From contig CM074149.1 of NCBI GenBank assembly GCA_037178625.1, forward strand, positions 1,054,001 through 1,118,000: DNA of 64,000 bases, given 5' to 3'. The translations under genes and the position numbers were made by a program. Under the pieces are notes generated by a model. That model did no database searches and was not told the DNA's origin. It saw only the letters and a program-made list of their open reading frames with translations. The DNA comes from Skeletonema tropicum (Eukaryota > Bacillariophyta > Thalassiosirophyceae > Thalassiosirales > Thalassiosiraceae). This document shows, piece by piece, positions 9,592-20,581 of the stretch. Within the stretch, counting starts at the first letter, position 1. Each line of letters begins with the position of its first letter.

Positions 9592-10800
9592 TTACTCTAC
9601 TGGGTCGAAAACATCATCTATTCTCACTTGGTTTGGTTCAAGGCGTAACACTTCGCTGTCCGCTTGCTCCCTAGCTTCTCTCGCGATATTGCGAGGTGGT
9701 GAAGGTTGTGGTGGTGCCGATTCGATTTCTGGGAAGTAATCGCTGATGAGGCATTGCCCTGGCAATAGTGTGTACTTATCATTATCACGTTCCCATGCCT
9801 TCACCGCCTCTTCGATGTGGTGAAGCCATAGTCGTCTCGTAGCTGGTCTCATTCGCAAAATCTCATGTAATTGCATTTTCGCCATATCTCGTTGATGTGC
9901 TGGTAATAGCTCATGACGATGTTTATGATACCACACTAATTTCCTTGTCAGCAATTCACTTTCCAATTGATCCGCATTACTATTACTTCCACGGCCCTTA
10001 GCCTTAGCCACCCGGTTGCGTTCCATCCACTGAGGCCATGCAATGTCAAACCAAATCATTTGTTGAAATTGATCGAATTGCATATCGGCATCGCTAGTGT
10101 GGGTGTCTTGGAACGCCACTTTCCACTCCTTCACTAGATATCCTTGGAAGAAATCTTCCCACGACCCCAAATCACTCTGTGCCTGCACTGCTGCACGAAC
10201 TGCTGGATGTTGGGTTGCGGGGAGTATATCTTCTCCTTCAGCATACTGTTCCATGATGTCGGCAACAGCATGAAGTATTTGCCTTGATAATTTTCTGAGT
10301 CCTTTCTTCCTTAAAGCGCTGCTATGATTTCTTCACGCTTCGCTACCATCCGTGGGTGGAGACATTTAAAGACATGCGCTATTGATTTCATCTCCACACG
10401 GGCACCCAGGGCATTGGGAAACCGAGGTAACATGTCGTCTGACATGATTGTGACTCGTAAGAGGCCATGTATCAATTTGCATGTAAACCTCTGTTTACTC
10501 AAATCACTTCGTCTCCTGACTGCTCCAATTGTGTGCCAATGCACCCCATCAAACTGTACGTCTGACCAACTCCCGTAGTATTGGTCCACGTCTGGCATTG
10601 TAAAGATGCTTCTTCATTCGCGCTGTTATCCACTTTTCCCCAATTTTCAACACTGCCTTTGATCCCTCATATGGCATCTGTAAGATGTCCTATGGGGGTT
10701 GTTCTTGGCGTACTCCGTCACATCTCCTGCTAATTTATCACATTCAATATTCAGTTTTGCTTCGTCACTTAAAGAAGGTAGAGGCATGGATCGATTTTGG
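9592..10800 (-). pseudogene. C-terminal part of a diatom retroelement ORF (post-RNase H region)
   Basis: Read from 10800 downwards: PSLSDEAKLNIECDKLAGD, the end of an RNase H-like domain, then MPYEGSKAVLKIG..KWIT, then WHTIGAVRRR..RFTCKLIHGLL and a 220-residue open frame from 10254 rich in Trp (WEDFFQGYLVKEWK). At least three single-base shifts (near 10690, 10600 and 10320) separate the pieces. The combination is familiar from repeated diatom retroelement proteins; that is recollection, not a search. The RNase H half lies at 13560-13925, separated by a copia relic. Confidence 0.6.
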
Positions 10801-12240
10801 AAGGAGCAAAACCCCTCGCAATCAAACCGCCTTTGAGTTTTTGATACCAATTGTGAGAACCCTGCTTGAGTCCGTAGAGATTGCGTAACAGGAGAAGGGA
10901 GTAATCAGATGGGTGTCCAAATTCCGGCTCGAATCCAATCGGGAGATCCATATAGATCTCTGCATCCACCTCTGCTTGCGGAAAGGCGAGGACAAAATCG
11001 ATGGACTTGCTGCTGAGACCGTGGAGTTTGGCCACTACCAAGAGGAGTTTTACTGTGAGCGCGTTGACGACAGGACTGTAAGTTTCCCAGTAGTTGACGC
11101 CATACTCTTGCTGCCCTCCATGGCAGCAAATTCTTGCTTTATGTTTGTTCAGGCTTCCGTCCGGGTAACGTTTGCGCTTATAAGACCAAATGGCCTTGAT
11201 TCTTTTGGTACCGGGAGGGATATTCGAACGATGGACAAGCTTCCAATGATTGCGCTTCTCATGATCCTCAATTTCTTTCTCCATTGCCTTAACAAATGAG
11301 TTTCTGTCGTCCTGCTTCATAGCTTGACTGCAGATAAGTTTCATTGGAGGCATCGGTAGCTAAGACTCTATATGATGGATATCGTTGAGAGTGCCGTCGC
11401 AGTGTTCATTAATTTCTTCAAATCGATTGACGATGCGATTCCACCGAGTGGGATTCTCTGGCAAGGGACGGCTGGGGAGCTTGGTGTCACACACAGAAGT
11501 GAGCAGAGCAAACAACGTGAGTGCTCCTGTGACACCCTTCTTCCCATAAGTGACATGCGCTTTAGCGTGCTTGGCATTCTTTTCCTGAATTCGTTTGGAG
11601 CGGCGGAGACCTGCTTTGTGAAGATTCACTCTGTTTGGGCATGAGCAACTGGTTCTGCTGCTCCCCATCTGCGTCGCTGCAGGCATCAAAATCAGTCATA
11701 AGATTGATAGGTCTGCCTGAATTATCGTCTGGTTGTTTGCGTTGCCTTCTGAGAGCAGGTCTAAGGTGGCCACCTCCTGCTGCTCAACTCGGCGGGGAAG
11801 ATCAACTCCCTCGGAAACTGGACGATCGTTGGTACTGCTGGGGGAATTGGCACGAGGCAGTCGATCAAAGCTCGTGGCAAAAGGGTCGGACAAAGGATCT
11901 TCAGCTGCAGTACGGACTACAGCCTCCAATGGCGCGCTAAGCGATGACGCTTCAGTTGTCGGAGCCTGTTCAGCACCAGTCTGGGAAGATAAGTATTGGA
12001 TAGCATCAGCCACCGCATCATCTTCAGCAGACTCGTAAGAATTACGGCAAAGGTCTTCCCAATTCGGAGGAACCTCTCCTTTCTTCATACAAGGAACAGT
12101 CGTAAAATCATCATCAAAGACTCAATGAAACTGGGGAGATACTCGACCCGTGCGTGGATTGAAGATGAGTGCCACGTTACCTGCGTGTAACGGACTATGA
12201 CCACAGTAGACCCCAATTCTGCTGCGTGGTTCCCATATAA
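10780..12240 (-). pseudogene. Ty1/copia pol fragment
   Basis: The strand order is: a post-integrase segment at 12240-12089 (WEPRSRIGVYCGHS, NPRTGRVSPQFH, DDDFTTVP), a linker (12088-11360), then the copia RT at 11353-10769. The RT shows KRKRYPDGSLNKHKARICC, YWETYSPVVN, SIDFVLAFPQAEVDAEIYM and NLYGLKQGSHNWYQKL. It ends before the YVDD catalytic motif at DPCLYLL, where it abuts the RNase H-like tail of another element. Stops and frameshifts occur between segments. Confidence 0.8.
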
Positions 12241-13340
12241 ATCATAATAATCGCCTTTCATCTACCTCGATATAGTCCAGACTTGTGATATTGAAACCAG
12301 ATAGGGTTGTCGATGGAGCAATCACGGTATGTACTGTATGCTTCTGCAATAAAAGGATCTGATTGTTGCTTGTTTGAGCAAGGCGTAAGCGTTGCCGGGT
12401 TGTAGGATTAGTTTGCCAAATAAGGACGCAATCGTACAAGCACGGAGAGTGATGCGCCGGTAATGACAGCAGGAATGTATCATCCGCTGGAATTAAGGCG
12501 AAGGGGGTGCGTCTAGAAAGACATAACGATGTTGTCTACCTCCATTATTGATGAGCATGACTCAAGTATGAGTTGACGTATCATTGCGAATGCGGCTCCC
12601 TCTGTCATGCGAGACGGCTTCAAGTATCCGGATCACAAGGTCGAGAAGAAGGAGACATCCAATATGTGTATTCCACAATAGACTGCTAGAGGTGGATATC
12701 ATGACACATGAGGTGTAAAATAGGGGGTGGCGGTAAGGTAGCGCCGGGGAAACGTTCGAGCGGGGCATCAAAATAGATGTAGTGCTGGAATGTGGTGAGC
12801 GGTGAGGAGACGCCAAAGAAGCCGGACAATTGCAGCAGGAATGGATCATCTGCTGAAATTGGGGCTGGCGGATCAACAGCGCTAAGAGTGAGAAGCCGTG
12901 CAATTGTAGCAGGAATGGAACGTCTGCGGCAATTCAGGGCAGGCGGTGAAATATCGCCGAAAGGGGATAAGCCGGGCAATTCCAGAGGGAGACAATGCAT
13001 AATGATCGACTTTCGGAATTTAGGCTAATGGGTGTTGGCAGCACTGCCCTCTTTGGAGACATCAAAAAGACTGTTCCATGATGAAGACATGCTCCTACCC
13101 ATGCGGGGGTGCCACCTGATGCCTTGCGGCAGGGAGGGGCTGGTGTAAGCCGATGATTCGGCGGGGGTGCCACCTGATGCCTTGCGGCAGGGAGGGGCTG
13201 GTGTGTGCCTGCCAAAGCACCATCAGAGATAAAAGAGCGGGTCTTATAAACTATTAGGTTGCTTTGTGATGCAGCTGTCGTAGCTTGGGTCATCTGTGAT
13301 GGCAATTGGCAAGGGTAAGCTAACGCTTTGGAGATATCGT
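12241..13340. other. Unresolved region with degenerate repeats
   Basis: No family is recognised. The minus strand has several short readable frames sharing a degenerate motif (IPADDTFLLSL, ISADDPFLLQL, IPATIARLLTL at about 12470, 12850 and 12915). On the plus strand these appear as GCAGGAATG(G/T)(A)ATC-type repeats. A 44-bp perfect direct repeat sits at 13103-13146 and 13161-13204. It may be part of the copia insertion or a separate insertion. Confidence 0.35.
13103..13204. repeat. 44-bp direct repeat, two copies, 14-bp spacer
   Basis: GCGGGGGTGCCACCTGATGC begins both copies (13103 and 13161) and identity runs for 44 bases. Period is 58. Confidence 0.9.
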
Positions 13341-13559
13341 CTACGACGATGTTGACAATGTTCTAATGAAAGAGAATTGTGTGATTATTTTAGAGTTTGA
13401 TTGGCCAATGAGTGCATCTGTGCATTATCCACGTGGTTACTGTGGCTGATGCGACTATGACGCATTTGACGTAATCATTCTATGTCACTCAATACTGTCG
13501 AGAGGTTTCCAACGAAGTCGACGTGACTCTTGTGAGTCCCGTCTAAGCTCACACTATCT
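13341..13559. other. Possible LTR or junction of the nested copia element
   Basis: The stretch lies between unresolved sequence and the RNase H fragment. It starts near TGTTGACAATG and contains no ORF. Position and AT-rich, promoter-like character would suit a copia LTR at the 5' side of the minus-strand element, but no second LTR copy is found in the window. Confidence 0.2.
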
Positions 13560-13925
13560 CCCGCAATTTGGTGCTCTCAGTTGTGTCCATTGAGTTGACA
13601 CTTTCATCGTCCTCCGTCGTTTGCTGCATCTGCTTCTTGCATCTAGTGTCTTGGTGTCCTCAGACGTGTTTGCTAAACACTTCACATTGAAGTTTACTCT
13701 TCAAATGGTGGTATGCCATGAACAGGTCTGCCTCCAGTTGTATTTTATCTCTTTCAGTTTTGAGTGGTTTATTCAATTTCTTCACAACCAATTCATTATT
13801 AAACCATTGGGTCAGCAGTTCCTCGGGTTCCATGCCAAGGTACTCAACATGATACAACGCTCGATACGCCCCCTCAAGCTCCCCTCGATAAGAGTTCATT
13901 GATCCCATATTTGTCATTAGGAAGC
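13560..13925 (-). pseudogene. RNase H-like fragment of the interrupted retroelement
   Basis: The minus frame reads NSYRGELEGAYRALYHVEYL, then WFNNELVVKKLNKPL, ADLFMAYHHLKSKL, and, after a stop, GHQDTR and ESVNSMDTTESTKL. The SYRxEL...N.xxV...AD...GHQD pattern suits an RNase H-like domain. Its continuation (SLSDEAKLNIECDKLAG) is found 2.8 kb away at about 10790, so the copia relic appears to have landed inside it. Confidence 0.65.
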
Positions 13926-14411
13926 CTTTCTGCCAATGCCAATGCCAATGCCAATACCAATAACAATACGTGGTGCACACAAGTGATGGTAATGGTGAAA
14001 AGAGAGCTGAAAAGAGCGGCAACAATCGTTACAATGAAAGATAATGCAGCATTTCACTCTTGCGACGAGTTTTCAGGAATTGTTTTTACTATTGGATAAG
14101 AATATTTGAACGTGACCTGACGCTGCAGCTGTACACACATTTGCTCCTACCAGATAGTAGAGTGCTTTTGAAAGTTCTCTGCCTGATTGCCCTCAGCCGC
14201 CAACACCAACACTCTTAACTACTCCAACACCAACACCCACATTTGCTCCTACAGATAGATTGCATTCAAAAATTCTCTTCCTGATTGCTTCCAGTCCCAG
14301 TCGCCAACACTCTTACTCTTAACCTACTCCTCATCAAAGAAATCAAACTCCTCATCCTCATCGTCAAGGTCTTTGACGACAACGCGTATTGGTGTGCACC
14401 TGCGTCTGCGC

Positions 14412-14842
14412 CTAAGCCAATGGCATCCACTTGGCCCTTTTGCAACTCCTCATCTTTTTGCGGCTGCATCGAGCGGCAAGGAAAATTGGTTCATCTTCGG
14501 ACTCATCGAATTCGTCCAACTCGGACAGAGCAGTAATTCCGTCACCGTCACCGTCATTTTCAAATCCACTGACAGGATACTAAATGTATAGCATGCAAGT
14601 GAGAGTGAAGTGAGAGGCGTCAGTAACTTGAACTTGAGTCATTAGAACGGCTGCAAGGCAAGGCAAGGCAAGGTCAAGGCAAGGTCAAGGCAAGACGAAA
14701 GCACATGAACTGACTTATCAAACGAACGGAGACGGAGCATATAACAATGCAAACTTACAGTCACAGCGGCAGAGACAGCTCCTGGAGCGGTTGAGAGAAG
14801 AGCCAAGGCGGCGGAGATAATAATAATAAGATGAAGCTTCAT
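14412..14842 (-). CDS. Small secreted protein, array copy 1 (two exons)
   Basis: Exon 1 (14842-14759) encodes a signal peptide, MKLHLIIIISAALALLSTAP then GAVSAA. The intron runs from GTAAGT to a TTTAG acceptor (14758-14580, 179 bp) and holds a CCTTG-type repeat. Exon 2 (14579-14412) is in phase and encodes an acidic segment (FENDGDGDGITALSELDEFD ESEDE) followed by a basic, Cys-containing tail (RCSRKKMRSCKRAKW). The mature part is about 60 residues. No family is recognised. An acidic plus basic secreted peptide could suit the diatom cell wall, but this is only a guess. The alternative acceptor CTGTCAG would give a frame stop. Confidence 0.55.
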
Positions 14843-15606
14843 GATTTTTGTGCTATCGCTATCGTGTGATTGTTGATAAAATTATGGCAGGATCAAGAGG
14901 CCAACCCCTGATGAAATGGTTCATGCTGGTGTTCCTGATCCTGAACCGGTTCACACTTGTGTCGGTTCACATTTGTGTCGGTTCTCACTTGTGTTTTTCT
15001 CATCGTTCCCCGCTGTAGGAGGCGAACGCGTGTTGTTGTTGTTCATATCCCTGTCTCAAGCGTGAATGGAGCGTTGACCCGGCCTCGCAGGTAAGTTCCT
15101 TCTTGCAGTTGCAGTTGCAGGCGGGACAAAGTAGGTCTTTCCATTTCAAAGGAAGATACAGATACAACTGATAAAAGGTTGGACTTGGACTTTCTGCCAA
15201 TGCCAATGCCAATGCCAATGCCAATACCAATACCAATACCGATACCAATAACAATACGTGGTGCACACAAGTGATGGTAATGGTAAAAGAGAGCTGAAAA
15301 GAGCGGCAACAATCGTTACAATGAAAGATAATGCAGCATTTCACTCTTGCGACGAGTTTTCAGGAATTGTTTTTACTATTGGATAAGAATATTTGAACGT
15401 GACCTGACGCTGCAGCTGCAGCTGCACACACATTTGCTCCTACCAGATAGTAGAGTGCTTTCGAAAGTTCTCTGCCTGATTGCCCTCAGCCGCCAACACC
15501 AACACTCTGAACTGCTCCAACACACCCACATTTGCTCCTACAGATAGAGTGCATTCAAAAAATCTCTTCCTGATTGCCCCCAGTCGCCAACACTCTTACT
15601 CTTAAC

Positions 15607-16103
15607 CTACTCCTCATCAAAGAAATCAAACTCCTCATCCTCATCGTCAAGGTCTTTGACGACAACGCGTTTTGCTACGCACCTGCGTCTGCGCTTAATC
15701 CACCTGCATCTTTTGGCCCTTCTGCAACCCCTCGCCTTTTTGCGCTTGCATCGAGCGGCAAGGAAAATTGGTTCATCTTCGGACTCATCGAATTCGTCCA
15801 ACTCGGACAGGAGCAGTAATTCCGTCACCGTCATTTTCAAATCCACTGACAGGATACTAGAATGTATAGCATGCAAGTGAGAGTATAGTGAGAGGCGTCA
15901 GTAACTTGAACTTGAGTCATTAGAACGGCTGCAAGGCAAGGCAAGGTCAAGGTCAAGGCAAGACGAAGCACATGAACTGACTTATCAAACGAACGGAGAC
16001 GGAGCATATAACAATGCAAACTTACAGTCACAGCGGCAGAGACAGCTCCTGGAGCGGTTGAGAGAAGAGCCAAGGCGGCGGAGATAATAAGATGAAGCTT
16101 CAT
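15607..16103 (-). pseudogene. Small secreted protein, array copy 2 (frameshifted)
   Basis: Exon 1 (16103-16026) and the GTAAGT donor are intact, with the same signal peptide two residues shorter. In exon 2 an extra C (GCTCCTGTCC against GCTCTGTCC) shifts the frame, so splicing as in copy 1 stops after GITAPVRVGRIR. The older frame, with ELDEFDESEDEPIFLAARC and a longer basic then acidic tail ending DFFDEE, is still readable to 15607. A third copy of exon 2 is lost at the array end. Confidence 0.55.
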
Positions 16104-16895
16104 GATTTTTGTGCTATCGCTATCGTGTGATTGTTGATAAAATTATGGCAGGATCAAGAGGCCAACCCCTGATGAAATGGTTCATGCTGGTGTTCCTGAT
16201 CCTGAACCGGTTCACACTTGTGTCGGTTCACATTTGTGTCGGTTCTCACTTGTGTTTTTCTCATCGTTCCCCTCTGTAGGAGGCGAACGCGTGTTGTTGT
16301 TGTTCATATCCCTGTCTCAAGCGTGAATGGAGCGTTGACCCGGCCTCGCAGGTAAGTTCCTTCTTGCAGTTGCAGTTGCAGGCGGGACAAAGTAGGTCTT
16401 TCCATTTCAAAGGAAGATACAGATACAACTGATAAAAGGTTGGACTTGGACTTTCTGCCAATGCCAATGCCAATGCCAATGCCAATACCAATACCAATAC
16501 CAATAACAATACGTGCACACAAGTGATGGTAATGGTGAAAGAGAGCTGAAAAGAGCGGCAACAATCGTTACAATGAAAGATAATGCAGCATTTCACTCTT
16601 GCGACGAGTTTTCAGGAATTGTTTTTACTATTGGATAAGAATATTTGAACGTGACCTGACGCTGCAGCTGCAGCTGCACACATTTGCTCCTACCAGATAG
16701 TAGAGTGCTTTTGAAAGTTCTCTGCCTGGTTGCCCTCAGCCGCCAACACCAACACTCTTCAACTACTCCAACACCAACACCCACATTTGCTCCTACAGAT
16801 AGAGTGCATTCAAAAAATCTCTTCCTGATTGCCCCCAGTCGCCAACACTCTTACTCTTAACCTACTCCTCATCAAAGAAATCAAACTCCTCATCA

Positions 16896-18089
16896 ACCCG
16901 ACAGTCGACGAGAGCCTGCATTTAAACAGTGCAGAAGAAGAAGCATCTGATGCTAAGGTCCCCATGAATGATGGATCTTTCATCACATTCACTTCACTTT
17001 TCAAGTATCTAGGAACTCACATATGCTTTACACTAAATGAAACCTACGACATTGAAATCAGGATCAGGATAAACAAAGCCAACCAAGCACATGGAGCCAT
17101 GAGAAAATTCTGTAATAGTATAGAGACCTGAAGTTAATCTATTGACGAAGTATTTGATATTTCGGACCATCCATATCAACATCCTATTATGGGAGTTGAA
17201 AGCTGGGCCATCCACGATAACCACATCAAAAAGCTACAAACATGGGTGAACAAATCAATCAGATCAATATTCTCGGAATTAGCATGACACAAGTCCAAGT
17301 CTAAGAAGAGCACATTACTGAGGAAGACCTATGGGGTTGATTCCACAACATACCTCTTATACTTATACAACATACGACGATCGTTGTCCGTCGAATGAAT
17401 TTCCTGGGAAAAGTTATTTGAGGCAGCCCTGAAGCTCCAGCACGGCTTGTACAAATAGCATACGTTAACAATTCAAGACCGAGAGGACGCCCCACACAAG
17501 CACAAAAGCTTCACTGATCAAAAGCTTCTATATCTTTGGGGAATACAATGGTTTCAAAGTAGATGATATGGGCTCCCTCAAATGTTGGTATAGAGAAGCC
17601 ACGAAACACCTCTCTGGGAGAAATGTTTTGAAAGGATTATATCATACCACCTCGACAACCTTCCATGAGATGGAAATCCTGGTGAAGAATATCGCCGCCA
17701 CCACAGTATAACACTCGAAGTTCTGTTCCTCCTCCTCCTCCTCCTCCTCCTTCTCCTCCTCCTCCTCCTCCTCCAAGGAACTACCCCCTTCGCCTCCAAG
17801 AGAACGGAGAGACCCACCGAGAAGCAACGAAAACGAGAGTAGAGAATATGAATATGACCCGGAAGGCTTAGGCCACAACCTCAAAGGAGCACTGGCCTTG
17901 AACGAGGAGCTGTATGGACGGATGTCAAAGCTGAATTCAGACGACTCTCACGCCTATATCACCCTGACAAACACAACCCTACAAGAACCAACATGACAAA
18001 CAACGAAGAAGCCAAAGCCTTCTTTCAGATCTTCAGCAATGCGAGAGACTGTCTAGAAAAACATTTCGAACGAAACTGGACACATGTAA
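16896..18089 (+). pseudogene. RT C-terminus to J-domain relic, copy C (longest linker)
   Basis: This copy keeps what A and B lost between RT and J-domain: MNFLGKVI, SPEAPARLVQIAYV and RPRGRPTQAQKLH, which is the usual C-terminal RPxGRP region of LINE RTs, then about 250 bases and a TCC/TCT-repeat poly-Ser tract at about 17730-17774. The J-domain follows (KELPPSPPRERRDPP, YEYDPEGLGHN), but an 11-base deletion removes the start of helix I and shifts the frame. The HPD codon triplet is mutated in its surroundings (TATCACCCTGAC). The order RT, RGRP, linker, poly-Ser, J-domain is therefore likely ancestral. Confidence 0.75.
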
Positions 18090-18624
18090 CAACAACAACT
18101 GAATCTGAATAGCGTTAGCGTGAAACTCTTCAAACATCTAATGCTAATGAATGATCTAAGCTACCTTGTGTAGCTCAGAGGCATTGATTGGAGTTGGAGG
18201 AAACAGCGGGTAAAGTTGTTGACGAAGGAACGCGTCAGGCTTCACCAACAGCTTGGAAGGCCTAGGCCTGTCATAACTCAAGCTCAAGCTGCAACTCTGT
18301 CTAAGTCTATGACTAGAGATCTGTCCCTGTTGGTGCAGAATCAGAATGGGTCCCCTACACCTATATACACAGATCTAGATGTGGCGAAAGAGAAAGAGTA
18401 CCCAAAGACCATTGTAGGTCGGCTCATCCTATAATCTGCGGTCCTCTACTGCGTGATGGCATGAGGATGGATGCTTTATGCCAGCGAGCCGCACTTCATG
18501 AAGAGTTACTTCACGGGTTTTATTGAGTCACATCAGTATTGCAAGTAAATTTGTGCTTATTATATACATTTATTTGTGTGACACTAGCAGGAGCATGTGA
18601 CATGTGCAATCTGTCACACCTACT
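18090..18624 (+). repeat. Spacer between RT/J-domain relic and tRNA-Val, copy C
   Basis: It is near-identical to 3425-3946, including the conserved 72-codon ORF (18216-18434). Confidence 0.5.
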
Positions 18625-18698
18625 GCAGTCATGGTCTAGTTGGTTATGACGCGGCCTTAACACGGCTGAGGTCCTGAGTTCGACTCTCAGTGATTGTA
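18625..18698 (+). tRNA. trnV-AAC: tRNA-Val(AAC), copy C
   Basis: The 74 bases are identical to the genes at 3947 and 8332: cloverleaf, anticodon AAC, internal promoter boxes and T-run terminator all preserved although the linked RT relic has decayed. Confidence 0.93.
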
Positions 18699-19927
18699 GT
18701 TCTTTTTGTCGTACTACTCCTTTCCTCGTATCTTTGCTGATTTTTGAAAATCCGACGACCTGGCGGATACCAATGCCGAAGCTGGATCACCGTACAATAC
18801 CTTCCCTTCTCTTCACCCATGCAGGCTATTCCTTCGATCGTCTTGGAGTCGACTCCCAATAACTGTACTTTTTGTTCTTGTTCTTGTTCTTCTATTGACA
18901 GAGGCAGAGGAGAGAAGAGGAAGAGAGACCTCCCTCTCCTTTTCCTTGTACTTTTTGCTCATTTTCATTTTTTTGCAAAATCAAAATGTCATTGAGTGTT
19001 TGCTTTAGCTTTAGCTTCATAGGTCTAGGTCCTCCTCTTGAATCGTGCTTTGTCAAGGTCAAAAGGTGAAGTTGAACCGCGAGGTACTCTACCCTGTGGC
19101 TGCCAAAATTGCATCTTCTTTTTTTGCAGTGGTCGTCTCTTTTACTTTCACCACCGTTTTCTGTGTCTTTTTCATCTTCTGAGCTGACGAGTCTTGTATA
19201 AGTATTACGATTACGATAACCATAAGTACATCATGTTAATGGAAATCTTTCACTTTCACTTCCATATCAACTTCATTCCACAAAGGAACAATTCTATCGA
19301 GATACTGAGAGCCAGAGCTGGGCTGGCCACAGCAGCAGTGTATAGGTATAGGCCAGCAGTGATATGCACACTCCATCTTTACTTTTCCAACCTTCGTTTG
19401 ACATGCCGCATGCAGGTGTCAGAGACAGAGACCGAGAACACGGGATACATACTTCTCTACTCCTACTTGGAGAGTGAGGTCGAAGTTGAGCCTTCAGCCT
19501 TCAGTCTTCATAGGCACGAATAGACACAATGATATGAGATACGTTGCAAGGAACGAAAGCAAAGAATAGGCCAAACAATTCTTACTACTAGAACTTCGAA
19601 AATGATATGATACTACACCCGGATTGAATCGATTCTTTCACAAGTGTTCAACAACTGTGCCACAAAACAGTAAATCTTATGATTAAATAATAGAAACAAA
19701 AGTATAAATCCATTTCTCAACAACTCTCTCCTCCTGTCCTCCCATGACAATTTTATATATCCTCCACTCTCCCTCTCTCACACCGACTGTATAACTTTTT
19801 GACCGTATATACATCCCATTTTGTACAAAAAATGATACGATATCAAAATCAATCCCAACATCAACACAAAACATTGTTCCACAATAAACACATTCATCAT
19901 CCTCTCTTCACATTCTCTCCATACGTC
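18699..19927. repeat. tRNA 3' flank (fullest copy) and following unique sequence
   Basis: 18699-18960 matches the flank after tRNA copy A, and 19081-19345 matches the flank after tRNA copy B. This copy therefore holds both segments and is closest to the ancestral arrangement. 19346-19927 is unique; its AT-rich second half is probably the 3' UTR of the next gene. No further gene is seen. Confidence 0.5.
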
Positions 19928-20581
19928 TCAATATCCAGGAAGAATTCCACTTTCCAATTCAGCATTACGTTCACTAGCACTCTCTCCATCATCATCATCT
20001 CCTCCTTCTCTATCATTACTACCACCACCACCACCCTCACTATTCTGCTGACCATCACCAATAGCACTCATCTCCATCCTCTTCTTCACAATCTTTTTTT
20101 CCAACGTTTCAATATCTAATTTACATTCCTCATATGCCTTTTGAATTTCATCTGATGCAGAAAAGATTGTATCGCTAGCAGAGGTGGATTGAGAGGAGGA
20201 TTGTTGTTGGAGAATGTCATAGAGTTGAATTCCGAATGTGTGTTTGCGATTTTTAATGTCTCGTTCGAGGAAGGCCACGTCGGTCTGTTTATTGGTTGGT
20301 TTGATTTGTTGTATTTGTTTCAAGTTGTGCATATAATATTATGATGTCAATAGTAGGATCGAGATAGTAGATAGATACAGCAGTTAGACAAATAGCAAAA
20401 TACAACGAGACAATACCATAAATAAAGCATGCCCCCAACACACATATAATAGACGCACCTTGAGCATAGTCTTGGCACCCGTATCAGCCACAAGTGTAGC
20501 GAAGCGTTTGCTTCCAGATTTAAAGGTATCTAAGAATGATGTAGGTTGATTATTGCCGCTCATGTTTGTGCAGCTACTCAT
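19928..20581 (-). CDS. Conserved small coiled-coil protein, two exons
   Basis: Exon 1 (20581-20459) encodes MSSCTNMSGNNQPTSFLDTF to TMLK. The 174-bp intron has donor GTGCGT and acceptor AACAG. Exon 2 (20284-19928) starts TDVAFLERDIKNRKHTFGIQ. Both join in phase 0, giving 159 residues. Helical, heptad-like segments are seen at LERDIKNRKHTFG and KLDIETLEKKIVKKRMEM, and the C-terminus is Gly/Asp/Ser-rich. The LERxIKxRKxxFGxxLYD signature is reminiscent of an uncharacterised stramenopile family. There are no membrane segments and no targeting signal, so it is probably cytosolic or nuclear. Function unknown. Confidence 0.7.

Larger units (their letters stand above)
13920..16895. repeat. Tandem array, 1.26-kb unit, three partial or full copies
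   Basis: Landmarks repeat at 13924/15190/16451 (a GCCAAT hexamer array) and at 15004/16265 (CGTTCCCC..TGTAGGAGGCG). This gives a period of about 1261-1266 bp. The first unit lacks its first 185 bases, the second (about 15004-16264) is complete, and the third is cut at about 16895 by RT/J-domain copy C. Each full unit carries a small signal-peptide gene on the minus strand. The hexamer array contains 5-8 GCCAAT/ACCAAT words. Confidence 0.85.

Noticed and set aside
13924..16520. GCCAAT hexamer arrays as CRISPR-like or protein-coding repeats
   Set aside because: There are no spacers, the units are contiguous 6-mers, and the GIGIGIG/LALALAL frames are low-complexity translations; this is a microsatellite.
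17642..17884. Poly-Arg/Glu minus-strand ORF in RT/J-domain copy C
   Set aside because: It is the complement of the poly-Ser (TCC)n tract and has no homologue in copies A and B.
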